This document shows positions 25,709-33,416 of a stretch of 64,000 bases of DNA, piece by piece. The stretch comes from Vibrio salinus (GTDB lineage: Bacteria; Pseudomonadota; Gammaproteobacteria; Enterobacterales; Vibrionaceae): positions 1,488,001 through 1,552,000 of the forward strand of contig NZ_JAJSDZ010000010.1 in the NCBI RefSeq assembly GCF_021272385.1, written 5' to 3'. How positions within the stretch are numbered: position 1 is the stretch's first letter; the number at the start of each line of letters is the position of its first letter. The notes below the pieces were generated by a model, which saw only the letters and a list, made by a program, of their open reading frames with translations, did no database searches and was not told the DNA's origin. Position numbers and translations under genes: made by a program.

Positions 25709-26016
25709 TATATTAACAATAAACAAGCCGCTTCCCTGATAGTTGTTGTTCCAATGAACAGAGAAAGTGGTCGTTATAAAGGCAAACGAATTATCCAAGG
25801 TGGACGCGCTCTGGTGCGTACAATCCTGTATATGGCAATGATGTCTGCAATGCAATTGTAACCCTCCCTGTTTTTAAGAACACTTATCAACGATTACTTG
25901 GTGCAGGGAAACCCAAAAAAGTAGCTATTATTGCCTGCGTTAGAAAGATGGTTGTGATACTAAATTCAAAGCTAAGAGGCGGTCGTATGTGGGATGAGAA
26001 TATGGCGAAAATTTAA
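25709..26016 (+). pseudogene. IS110/IS1111-family transposase remnant (C-terminal part, frameshifted)
   Basis: Plus-strand translation gives the C-terminal transposase region of the IS110 family: NNKQAASLIVVVPMNRESGR, then YKGKRIIQGGRALVRTILYM up to AMQ. After one extra T near 25856-25858 it continues CNPVFKNTYQRLLGAGKPKK, VAIIACVRKMVVIL and a stop at 26014-26016. The N-terminal catalytic DEDD domain is missing and the frame is broken. The end lies about 21 bases from a truncated attC recombination box, which suits the IS1111-attC group known to insert into cassette attC sites. Confidence 0.8.
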
Positions 26017-26023
26017 TTATTGA

Positions 26024-26044
26024 CACCATACTCGTTTGTTATAT
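26024..26044 (-). other. Truncated attC site (R'' box) behind the HEPN/Ymh gene
   Basis: On the minus strand ATATAACAAACGAG follows the end of the gene. The ATATAAC box contains the gene's own stop codon, as is usual for integron cassettes (box form RYYYAAC). The rest of an attC palindrome is missing; the IS110-type remnant lies there instead. Confidence 0.5.
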
Positions 26045-26875
26045 TTTGTTTTCGTACATCTTTTTTGCTTCCGTAGCTTTGTCTAAGCGACGATGAACCA
26101 GAGACACCATTGACAAAATATCCAACGCATCAAGCTCGTCAATTTTCCAAGTAATCTTGGGAGAATGAGCCGTAGTGTTTCGGAATGTACCAAACAAACC
26201 AACTAACAAGTTTACAAAACCTTTCTGCTCACTTTTTTCACTTTCTGTTTGAAGAGTGTTTAAGGCTAAATGGGGTATATGAGGAGCATTTTTGAATGCA
26301 AACGCTTCGTTTACTAAATTAGCTCCATCTGAAGTTAACCCAGTTTTGTTCCTTATTTTATCAGCTACACTTTTTGTCGCTTCAAAAACAGCATGGAAAT
26401 AATTGTCCACAAGCAGCTCTTCACGACAGTAATACAAAACGTCGGGGTGAACATTTCTAGATACCAAATGCTCTTTCAACTTGCTTGCTCTAGCTGCTGC
26501 TTCACTGATCGTAGAGGCTTTTGAAGAACTAGAAACTTTACCGTTCTCGCCTAGTAAGTACCCAGCAAAACTCAATACTTGATTCAACTTAAAGCGAGTA
26601 TCATTAAACCATTCTAAGTTGTTGTAATGTTTCGATGGAGACATCGCTAGTTGTATAAAGTGAAGTACAGGATTTGCACAACCGTCCTGATCTTGTCTAT
26701 TTGCAAGTGCTGAATTTAAACGCTTCCATTTAGTATTTAAGGCGTCTATATCCTCAATTTTGGCTTCGTACAACAACTTTGCAATTTCAGAGCCAGTAAA
26801 CCCACGCTCCGTATCGCCAAGTATTTTACAAATAGACTCAATAGTTCCGAAGTCTAATTTCTCTAATCGTGCCAT
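26039..26875 (-). CDS. TIGR02391/Ymh family protein with HEPN-type RNxxxH motif
   Basis: A 278-residue protein of the TIGR02391 (Hypoth_Ymh) family, judged from its C-terminal block FVNLLVGLFGTFRNTTAHSP followed by LDALDILSMVSLVHRRLD. Residues 232-237 are RNTTAH, which fits the Rx4-6H active-site motif of HEPN ribonucleases; this fold is common in toxins and abortive-infection systems. The N-terminal half (LEKLDFGTIESICKILGDTE, FTGSEIAKLL) looks like a separate helical domain. The stop codon lies inside a truncated attC and a full attC precedes the gene, so it is an integron cassette gene. RNase or anti-phage activity is inferred and untested. Confidence 0.7.
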   Translation of the reverse strand: MARLEKLDFGTIESICKILGDTERGFTGSEIAKLLYEAKIEDIDALNTKWKRLNSALANRQDQDGCANPVLHFIQLAMSPSKHYNNLEWFNDTRFKLNQVLSFAGYLLGENGKVSSSSKASTISEAAARASKLKEHLVSRNVHPDVLYYCREELLVDNYFHAVFEATKSVADKIRNKTGLTSDGANLVNEAFAFKNAPHIPHLALNTLQTESEKSEQKGFVNLLVGLFGTFRNTTAHSPKITWKIDELDALDILSMVSLVHRRLDKATEAKKMYENKI

Positions 26876-26890
26876 AAAACTCCAATAAAA

Positions 26891-26962
26891 ATATAACGCC
26901 GTGCTCTGCGGAAATTTAGGAGCTCCAGCGAGTAAATTTTCCGTAGCAGCGCCTTGTTAGGG
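26891..26962 (-). other. attC: Integron attC site between two cassette genes
   Basis: A 72-base imperfect palindrome with outer boxes CCCTAAC and, read on the minus strand, GTTATAT. Inner arms match well: AAGGCGCTGCTACGGAAAATT on one side pairs with AATTTCCGCAGAGCACGGCG on the other with small bulges. The upstream gene's stop codon TAA lies inside the CCCTAAC box. Layout, size and position are those of a Vibrio-type attC. Confidence 0.75.
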
Positions 26963-27778
26963 TTGCTCTTCATCTTGCTGGAATTCTATTTTTAATGGTA
27001 GTTCTGACATGGCGTAATGAACAAACTGTTGCCCAAGGCCAGTTAAGTCATACCCTTCGTTTTCATCAAAAGCAGAAACTGGCGGTTTGGGGCCGCTTCC
27101 TTTGGGTCTTCTTTGCGTTGGTTTCTGAATGAAATTTCCAAACCTGTCAACTTCCCGATGCTGACGAATAATCCCGCCAGTGCTTAAGTCTCTGATTAAT
27201 AACTTATATAAATCGGCATCAGCAGAATCTTCTCGAACAGGCCCCTTACCAATTTTTCGCCAGATTTCACCGCGTGTTATTCCGTCAGAATTATAGATTG
27301 CCCCTATAACCTGAAAATGCATTTCTGAATATTGGTTGATCCAATCGATATACATACGAATTACATCATCGCTTGATACCTTTGATGCGGCTGCATTTGA
27401 TAATATATTGCGGATATACACACGTTTATCTTCACTTTCAGCACCAGACCATTCACGGAATGTTTTCTTAACCAATGATTGATATTCAAGACTTGATATT
27501 CGCTCTGATATAGCTTCGTCTTGCAAATCAAGTCGAGCCATAATTTCAATTATTGTTTCTTCTTTTTCTTTGAGTTCATCTTGTAGCATGCGAACCCAGT
27601 CTTCAAAGAAACGATTAACTTTATCCTGCTCACCCTCAGACCAAGCGCCAGCGATTGCAGAAAAAACACCACCCGCGAACGGCACAGCCCCACCAACTGC
27701 TTGAAGGGCGCCGCGTGAAATTTTAGCTACCTTTCCACTCTCAGGTAATTTCTTATCTTCGTTATCTTCTTCACTCAT
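26957..27778 (-). CDS. Hypothetical protein with N-terminal glycine/alanine-rich hydrophobic segment, cassette gene
   Basis: A 273-residue protein I cannot assign to a named function. An acidic, charged N-terminus is followed by an amphipathic or membrane-seeking stretch (GALQAVGGAVPFAGGVFSAI, residues about 28-47) and AGAWSEGEQDKVNRFFEDW. A long helical, probably coiled-coil region (ELKEKEETIIEIMARLDLQD) comes next. The part EWSGAESEDKRVYIRNILSN precedes a likely winged-helix domain (GITRGEIWRKIG). AAGGAA lies upstream of the start, and attC sites flank the gene on both sides. The architecture would suit a membrane-acting effector with a sensor domain, but that is speculation. Confidence 0.6.
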   Translation of the reverse strand: MSEEDNEDKKLPESGKVAKISRGALQAVGGAVPFAGGVFSAIAGAWSEGEQDKVNRFFEDWVRMLQDELKEKEETIIEIMARLDLQDEAISERISSLEYQSLVKKTFREWSGAESEDKRVYIRNILSNAAASKVSSDDVIRMYIDWINQYSEMHFQVIGAIYNSDGITRGEIWRKIGKGPVREDSADADLYKLLIRDLSTGGIIRQHREVDRFGNFIQKPTQRRPKGSGPKPPVSAFDENEGYDLTGLGQQFVHYAMSELPLKIEFQQDEEQP

Positions 27779-27794
27779 CGATATTTCCTTGTGA

Positions 27795-27859
27795 CCCTAA
27801 CAATTTAATATACGGAAAAATTCTTTATAGTTTTCCTCAAAAATTCCGTATAGTTCGCT
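27795..27859 (-). other. attC: Integron attC-like site upstream of the first cassette gene
   Basis: A second attC-like palindrome of about 65 bases. Outer box CCCTAAC (27795-27801) reads GTTAGGG on the minus strand. Inner arms TATACGGAA and TTCCGTATA are perfect. The opposite outer box is degenerate (AGCGAAC on the minus strand). No gene precedes it, so the upstream cassette has been lost. Confidence 0.6.
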
Positions 27860-28117
27860 AATTAATTCTTATGTTCTTACATCAAGGCAATGAAAAATAA
27901 GATAAATATATAATTTCTTGGGTTCTTACCATAAGAAAAAGCCGAATATGTCACATTAGTAAAAAATTCATCTAATAATCATATGTAGTGAACTTAATTC
28001 ACGATGTTGTCTGAACGAGAAAAAATCACAGACAATAATCAACTAGTGACATATTAATGTATTAGATAAATTTGGTCAAAATACATATTGAATAGCCATA
28101 ATTTAACGATGACATAA

Positions 28118-29752
28118 TCAGGTCAGGGTAACCGGAGCCTGATAGATAATCTGCTCTTCGGTGTGAAATTGCCCGGCAGAGCAGGACTGCCACCAAAGGT
28201 TCCATGCTTCATTCGGCGCCTGATTTTTCAGCAAAGCGCCCGGTTCCAGCGGACGGAAATGTTGCCCAAGCGAAATTAACTGACCATCCGTTGTCCGGTT
28301 CTTCAACATCGATAACGTCAGCTTCTCCGGATCATCCAGCCCTAAGCTTCCGACCAGTTCGTAAAAACTGTGCAGGGTATTGTGATGGAAGTTTTTTACC
28401 CGCTCACTTTTTAATGGCACGTTAATGGCTTTTGCACGGACCGGATCCTGAGTAGCAATGCCTGTCGGGCATTCGTTGGTATTGCAGTGGCGGGATTGCA
28501 GACAGCCCAGAGCAAACATCATGGTTCGGGCAGCGTTGACAGCGTTGGCTCCAACCGCAATTTTGGTCAGCAGATCAAAACTGGAAGCGGTTTTTCCGGA
28601 TGCAATCAACCGGATGGAATCTCTGACACCAATTCCGATCAGAGCATTGTGGACAAAATATAATCCTTCCAGACAGGTCATGCCAAGCCGGTTGGTAAAC
28701 TCAACCGGTGCTGCTCCTGTACCACCTTCGGCGCCGTCTACGGTAATAAAATCCGGAAGAATACCGGTCTCCAGCATGGCTTTACAAATACCGAGAAAAT
28801 CAGCCGGATTGCCGACGCACAACTTAAATCCTACCGGCTTTCCGCCACTTAAGGTACGCAACCGGCGAACAAAACCAAGCAGGGCAACCGGTGTGGTGCA
28901 TTCTGGATGAATGGCCGGCGAAACACAGTCTCTGTCCATGGGAATTCCCCGGATAGCTGCAATTTCAGGGGTGATTTTAACCTGAGGAAGGACACCTCCA
29001 TGGCTGGGTTTGGCTCCCTGACTCAGTTTAATTTCAATCATTCTGACCTGTGGACGTGTGGCGATGGCTTTAAAGGCATCTTCGTCAAAACTGCCTTCGG
29101 GAGTCCGGCAGCCAAACAGGCCCGAACCGATTTGCCAGACCAGATCTCCACCATGTTTTAAGTGGTAATCACTCATACCACCTTCGCCGGTATTGTGGTA
29201 ACAACCTGCTTTTTTTGCCCCTAAATTCAGCGCTTCAATGGCATTGGAACTGAGAGCACCAAAACTCATGGCAGAAATATTAAGAAACGATGCATCATAA
29301 GGTTGGGTGCATTCTTTTCCGCCGATACGAATCCGGATGTCTTTTCTGACCGTTTGCGGCGCCATCGAATGCCACAGGCTGAGATAATTTTCAGCCATTA
29401 AATCCTGCTGTGTACCAAACGCAATGGTGTCGCGTACGTTTTTAGATCTCTGATAAACCAAGGAACGCTGCTCACGGTTAAAAGGGCGTTCTTCCGTATT
29501 GTTCGCAATGAAGTATTGCTGAATTTCCACCCTGAACGACTCAAGGATGTAGCGGATGTATGCGACAACCGGATAAAGCTTATTCAGGCTGTGTTTGCTG
29601 ATGGTTAAGTCGTAAATGCCGATCAGTGTATATAAGAGAGTGAAAATCAGGAAAAATAATGAGAGCAGGTTGCCAAAAACCGCATAGCAGTATAGTGACG
29701 CAATATTTCCGGCACTGGCAATCAACCAGAATACTTTTTGCATTATTGTCAT
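28118..29752 (-). CDS. FMN-binding glutamate synthase family protein, membrane-anchored
   Basis: A 544-residue protein of the glutamate synthase large-subunit synthase-domain family (YerD/GltB-2 type). Two to three hydrophobic segments occupy residues 1-55, then the FMN barrel: DASFLNISAMSFGALSSNAI, GEGGMSDYHL, KLSQGAKPSHGGVLP and VDGAEGGTGAAPVEF. The 3Fe-4S cysteines are in CLQSRHCNTNECPTGIATQ. It lacks the glutaminase domain of true GltB, so it must use another partner or substrate; the reaction is unknown for this subgroup. GAGGAG lies six bases before the ATG. Confidence 0.9.
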   Translation of the reverse strand: MTIMQKVFWLIASAGNIASLYCYAVFGNLLSLFFLIFTLLYTLIGIYDLTISKHSLNKLYPVVAYIRYILESFRVEIQQYFIANNTEERPFNREQRSLVYQRSKNVRDTIAFGTQQDLMAENYLSLWHSMAPQTVRKDIRIRIGGKECTQPYDASFLNISAMSFGALSSNAIEALNLGAKKAGCYHNTGEGGMSDYHLKHGGDLVWQIGSGLFGCRTPEGSFDEDAFKAIATRPQVRMIEIKLSQGAKPSHGGVLPQVKITPEIAAIRGIPMDRDCVSPAIHPECTTPVALLGFVRRLRTLSGGKPVGFKLCVGNPADFLGICKAMLETGILPDFITVDGAEGGTGAAPVEFTNRLGMTCLEGLYFVHNALIGIGVRDSIRLIASGKTASSFDLLTKIAVGANAVNAARTMMFALGCLQSRHCNTNECPTGIATQDPVRAKAINVPLKSERVKNFHHNTLHSFYELVGSLGLDDPEKLTLSMLKNRTTDGQLISLGQHFRPLEPGALLKNQAPNEAWNLWWQSCSAGQFHTEEQIIYQAPVTLT

Positions 29753-30008
29753 AAACGCTCCTCAGTGAATGCTGCTTTACTTCTTTTTTATTGTTTAGGT
29801 GCAGACAATAAAGATAAAGCAAAGTTCGCTGTGGGGCTCGCCCGATGGCATATTTAGAAGGCAGGAATGAGATATGGCTGGTATTTTCAGAGATTATTCT
29901 ACCGATAGCGATTAAGCACCGGCTATATTTCCCTTCGATTTTGTACTGGTCCTGTTCAGGCCATCATCCAGCCATTCTCGTTTATTAAAAGACAAGGTTA
30001 TGTTTTGA

Positions 30009-30107
30009 CTACCGGGAAGCGGCAAGATACAGAATCATAAATGGAGCGCCTAATCCCAGTAATGCTGCCCATGAGAAAAAATAAAGATATGCCTGTTTGA
30101 ATGACAT
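30009..30107 (-). CDS. Small membrane protein, 32 residues
   Basis: A short frame with a strong ribosome binding site (AGGAGA six bases before the ATG) encodes MSFKQAYLYFFSW, a hydrophobic stretch AALLGLGAPFMILYLAA and a final SR. One transmembrane helix with a short basic N-terminus is expected. A good minus-strand promoter lies about 35 bases upstream. Its size, single span and promoter make it a credible small inner-membrane protein. No function is known to me. Confidence 0.6.
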   Translation of the reverse strand: MSFKQAYLYFFSWAALLGLGAPFMILYLAASR

Positions 30108-30140
30108 TACAATTCTCCTATTTTTTAATTGTCATATGCC

Positions 30141-30168
30141 ATTTTAAAATAAATTTGATAATATGCAA
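30141..30168 (-). promoter_or_regulatory. Predicted promoter of the 32-residue protein
   Basis: On the minus strand TTGCAT (30163-30168), a 16-base spacer and TAAAAT (30141-30146) form a likely sigma-70 promoter. Confidence 0.5.
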
Positions 30169-30296
30169 TTAAATTTGAATGCAATAAATTCATGTAGGCA
30201 GAAATGCATAAAATTTTTTACCGATGAGGTAAATGGCCGGTAGCCACCGGTGGCTCTTTCTGATGGCTACCTGTCAGTGAGTGATACCGTAGGCGC

Positions 30297-30770
30297 TCAG
30301 TCAGCAGCAAACCGGTTAAGTGCTTCTCCGGTCAGTCGGTATATCCGCCATTCTCCCTGTTCTTCTGCACCGATATGCTGGTAAAAATCAATGGCTGGCT
30401 GGTTCCAGTGCAATACTGACCACTCAAAACGGCCGCAGTCATTTTTGACGGCGATTGATGCCAGTGTTTTCATTAACAACTTACCGGCGCCGGTTCCCCG
30501 GTGCGAAGGGGTGACATACAGGTCTTCCAGATACAGACCGTTTTTTCCCAGCCATGTCGAGTAATTATAAAAATAGACCGCATAACCAACCGGTTCATTA
30601 TTGATTTCACATATCAGCGCTTTGGCCGATGCCTTTTCACTAAACAGGCTGTCTGCTATTTCTTTTTCGGATGCTTTTACACAGTGTGACGCTTTCTCAT
30701 ATTCGGCCAGCTCTTTGATGAACCCTAATATCGCGTTAACGTCGTTGATGGTTGCTGGTCTTATTTTCAT
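30297..30770 (-). CDS. GNAT N-acetyltransferase, diamine (SSAT)-like
   Basis: A 157-residue acetyl-CoA-dependent acetyltransferase resembling spermidine/spermine or thialysine acetyltransferases. IRPATINDVNAILGFIKELA starts the fold, and YNYSTWLGKNGLYLEDLYV is typical of the SSAT group. The acetyl-CoA loop reads HRGTGAGKLLMKTLASIA, and VLHWNQPAIDFYQHIGAEE is the final module. A small amine is the likely acceptor. The start follows GGAGAG. The gene is single and divergent from a LysR gene. Confidence 0.88.
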   Translation of the reverse strand: MKIRPATINDVNAILGFIKELAEYEKASHCVKASEKEIADSLFSEKASAKALICEINNEPVGYAVYFYNYSTWLGKNGLYLEDLYVTPSHRGTGAGKLLMKTLASIAVKNDCGRFEWSVLHWNQPAIDFYQHIGAEEQGEWRIYRLTGEALNRFAAD

Positions 30771-30866
30771 GTTAATACTCTCCGTTGTTCTTGAATTTAG
30801 GTAGTATATCGGTCATTGTAATATGATTTAAGTGCATTGTTTGCATGGTTTGTCTGCATCGTATTC

Positions 30867-31784
30867 ATGATTAAACTTGAGAATCTCGATTTAAACTTAA
30901 TTAAGGTTTTTTATTTCATATATAAAACCCAATCCGTTAATATTGCCGCTGAGAAACTGAATCTCAGTCAGTCGGCCTGCAGCCACAGTCTGGCCAGATT
31001 GCGTGAACGTCTGGATGATGAGTTATTTATCCGGATTAATAACCGGATGACTCCGACAGAAAGAGCGAAAGAGCTGGCTGCCGTCGTGACTCCTGCTCTG
31101 GATCTGTTGCAGGGTGGTTTGACGACATCCGTCCCTTTTAATCCTGACAGTGGTTCACATCATTTTGTTATTTCGGCGACGGATTTTATTGCCTGGTGTC
31201 TGATGCCTAAGCTAAGTGCCTGCTTAGCGAATCACTATCCCAATATTACGATCCGGCTGGTTCAGGGGGAAGAGAGAATCCCGTCGGATTTGCTTGAATC
31301 CGGTGATATTGATATTGCTCTCGGATTCGATCATGATGCGGAATATTCCAGCCAGATTGGCAACGCGGTCTGGCTGAAAGGTGAATATTGCATCGCAATG
31401 GATAGTGCCCACACAGAGCTGGCAGGGCAGGATAAACTGAATCTGGAGGCATTTTTAAAATACCCGCATATTCTGGTGACGCCCTGGAATGAAAAACAGG
31501 GCATCGTTGATGATACGCTTGCAAAACGGAACAAAAAAAGAAAAGTGGCTATTACACTCCCGAGCGTTCTGAGTGCGCCGTATTTGCTGAAAGAGACCAA
31601 TTATCTGCTTGCTCTTCCGGACATATATGCCCGGACGCTGACGGAATCTCTGAACATTGTCTGTTTCAAACCGCCGATTGCGATTCCGGATTTTCAGATA
31701 AAGCTTTACTGGCATAAAATTAAAGAAAAAGACGCTAAAATCAGCTGGCTAATCAATTTATTATTGAGCCTTGCCCATGACTAA
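30867..31784 (+). CDS. LysR-family transcriptional regulator
   Basis: A LysR regulator of about 305 residues, of the NodD/LeuO-like branch, starting LENLDLNLIKVFYFIYKTQS. The recognition region is LNLSQSACSHSLARLRERLD, followed by ELFIRINNRMTPTERA. The C-terminal effector domain ends near the stop. Starts at 30837 and 30867 are possible and neither has a clear ribosome binding site; the second fits the family. It is divergent from the GNAT gene. Directly behind it lies the outer copy of the umuC 3'-end repeat that borders the glycoasparagine island. Confidence 0.83.
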   Translation: MIKLENLDLNLIKVFYFIYKTQSVNIAAEKLNLSQSACSHSLARLRERLDDELFIRINNRMTPTERAKELAAVVTPALDLLQGGLTTSVPFNPDSGSHHFVISATDFIAWCLMPKLSACLANHYPNITIRLVQGEERIPSDLLESGDIDIALGFDHDAEYSSQIGNAVWLKGEYCIAMDSAHTELAGQDKLNLEAFLKYPHILVTPWNEKQGIVDDTLAKRNKKRKVAITLPSVLSAPYLLKETNYLLALPDIYARTLTESLNIVCFKPPIAIPDFQIKLYWHKIKEKDAKISWLINLLLSLAHD

Positions 31785-31805
31785 CGACGCGGTGATATAT
31801 GTCGG

Positions 31806-31840
31806 GTGAGCATTTTATTTTCGGTATATCCTGCCAACGG
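31806..31840. repeat. Direct repeat, outer copy: duplicate of the umuC 3' end
   Basis: This 35-base stretch matches 40410-40444 at 32 positions, including the identical core ATTTTCGGTATATCCTGCCA. On the minus strand it codes RWQDIPKIKC, the last ten residues of UmuC, but no umuC gene precedes it here. The 8.6-kb interval between the copies holds exactly one operon. It looks like the far attachment site of an island that integrated into the umuC 3' end. Confidence 0.7.
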
Positions 31841-31963
31841 TCCTGAACTTTGACGTTCTGAATAGCTTCCTCAGTCTGTAGGTATCAGCGTGCTTGTGAT
31901 ACTCATTGTGAAAATCTATAAATACTTTTGGCTTGGGGTTGATTTTTAACCACCTTTTATGCA

Positions 31964-32005
31964 AAACTGAAATCGATTTCACTGTGAGTGAAATCGATTT
32001 CAGTT
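31964..32005. promoter_or_regulatory. Double LacI-family operator
   Basis: Two perfect 14-bp palindromes TGAAATCGATTTCA lie at 31968-31981 and 31989-32002, centres 21 bp apart (two helical turns). The whole region is itself symmetrical over 18-base arms. The central CG pair and length fit LacI/PurR-family operators. They lie 64-100 bases upstream of the binding-protein gene. The cognate regulator is probably the LacI protein encoded at the end of the same operon. Confidence 0.8.
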
Positions 32006-32068
32006 TGTTAAAGAGTGCGTTGCAGTGGGTTTTAAAACGCATTCTTTATCGCATTAGGGAAGATGACT

Positions 32069-33328
32069 ATGAAGATCAAAAATATTACGGGTTCCGTAAC
32101 TTTATTTGCAACACTCCTTGCCTCTCAGTTTACTTATGCTAAGACAGAAATTGTTTTCTCACATTATCTACCAAAAGACTATGTAGCGAAGATGGTGACA
32201 AAGTTTGAGAAGCAAAATCCAGATATTGATATCAACGCCATGAGCTGTGGTTTCAGAGATTGCCACGATAAATTAACAACGGCACTTGCTGTTGGTGAAG
32301 GTGCACCGGATGTTGTATCAATTAGCACGATTAAATTAGGCTCTTTTGTAAACGCAGGTGGCCTGACAGATTTATCCGTTGCTCCTTACAATATTTCTGA
32401 TACCGGTTGGGTATTTGACCAATCCATGCTGACGTTATCAGAAAACAAACAAGGTGATATTTTCGGTGTTCCTTTTGATACTGGACCGGTAGTTATGGTG
32501 TATCGCAAAGATTTAGTCGATTCGGTTGGTGCAAATATCGAAGATGTGACTAAAAACTGGGATTCATTCATTGCTTTTGCTGAGCAAATCAAAAAGAAAA
32601 AAGGTGCGTATATATTGCCTGCAGCCACAAGTTTGATTAATCCATTGGTCATGGGTACAAACAGCCAGCCTGGTCAACCTGTATATCTGAAAGATGGCGA
32701 ACCAAATCTGGCATCTGATGAAATTAAAGGTCTGGTTAAACTGGTGAAAGAGCTTTACGACAAAGGCTTAGTTGCAGCACTTGATGGTTCGTCAAATGAC
32801 CAGAAATTTATCAAGTTGTTTCGTGAAGGGAAGCTATTCGCCGATATTGATGGCCCGTGGATAGAAGGCCGTATTCTTCAGGAATATGATCCTGAAGGTG
32901 CTAAATCTGGTTTATGGCGTGTGTCCGGTATTCCGAATAACACCAACGTAAACGCAGGCGGTACTGTGTTTGCGATACCTAAGCAAAGCCAACATAAATC
33001 AGAAGCCTGGAAATTTATTCAGTTCCTGATGCAAAAAGACAATGTTTTGGATATCGCTAAAATTGCCGGTACTCTTCCTGCTCGTATGGAAGTTTACTCC
33101 GATAAGTTTTTCGACCAGCCCAGCGACATTCTTGGTGGTCAGCACTCAATGAAATATTACACGGAAATCGTGAAAAATATTAAGCCATATTCAGCTTCTC
33201 CGGTTGATAACATTGCAAACAGTATCTTGAATGACGCGATTAAGAAAATCGTCGCGCAGAATGCTGATGTTGACAGAACTCTTGAAGCGGCGAACAAACT
33301 ACTAAAACGCAGAATGCGTACGCTATAA
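32069..33328 (+). CDS. Carbohydrate-type (CUT1) ABC transporter substrate-binding protein
   Basis: The periplasmic binding protein of the island's importer, 419 residues. A signal peptide of 24 residues ends FTYA-KT. The mature part shows the family-1 extracellular solute-binding pattern: VTKFEKQNPDIDINAMSCG, TTALAVGEGAPDVVSIST, FGVPFDTGPVVMVYRKDLVD and FADIDGPWIEGR. The ATG at 32069 follows AGGGA by eight bases; an ATG at 32063 is too close to it. Judging from the enzymes downstream, the ligand is probably an N-acetylglucosaminyl-asparagine or short glycopeptide. A hairpin after the gene suggests it is made in excess of the permeases. Confidence 0.85.
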   Translation: MKIKNITGSVTLFATLLASQFTYAKTEIVFSHYLPKDYVAKMVTKFEKQNPDIDINAMSCGFRDCHDKLTTALAVGEGAPDVVSISTIKLGSFVNAGGLTDLSVAPYNISDTGWVFDQSMLTLSENKQGDIFGVPFDTGPVVMVYRKDLVDSVGANIEDVTKNWDSFIAFAEQIKKKKGAYILPAATSLINPLVMGTNSQPGQPVYLKDGEPNLASDEIKGLVKLVKELYDKGLVAALDGSSNDQKFIKLFREGKLFADIDGPWIEGRILQEYDPEGAKSGLWRVSGIPNNTNVNAGGTVFAIPKQSQHKSEAWKFIQFLMQKDNVLDIAKIAGTLPARMEVYSDKFFDQPSDILGGQHSMKYYTEIVKNIKPYSASPVDNIANSILNDAIKKIVAQNADVDRTLEAANKLLKRRMRTL

Positions 33329-33334
33329 AAAGGG

Positions 33335-33370
33335 ACTCAGGCAGTATTGAATATTCTGTCTGAGTTTTTA
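33335..33370 (+). terminator. Partial terminator between binding protein and permeases
   Basis: A 10-bp stem (ACTCAGGCAG / CTGTCTGAGT, one G-U pair) with an 11-base loop is followed by a T5 tract. The permease gene starts 50 bases later on the same strand, so read-through is expected. Confidence 0.65.
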
Positions 33371-33416
33371 TCTCCACAATAGCCGAACGTATAAACCATA
33401 TTAGTTTGGATAATTT

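Noticed and set aside
31815..32042. A 75-codon minus-strand frame across the operator region
   Set aside because: It runs through the double LacI operator and ends in the duplicated umuC segment in a different frame from umuC. It is best explained as a chance frame.
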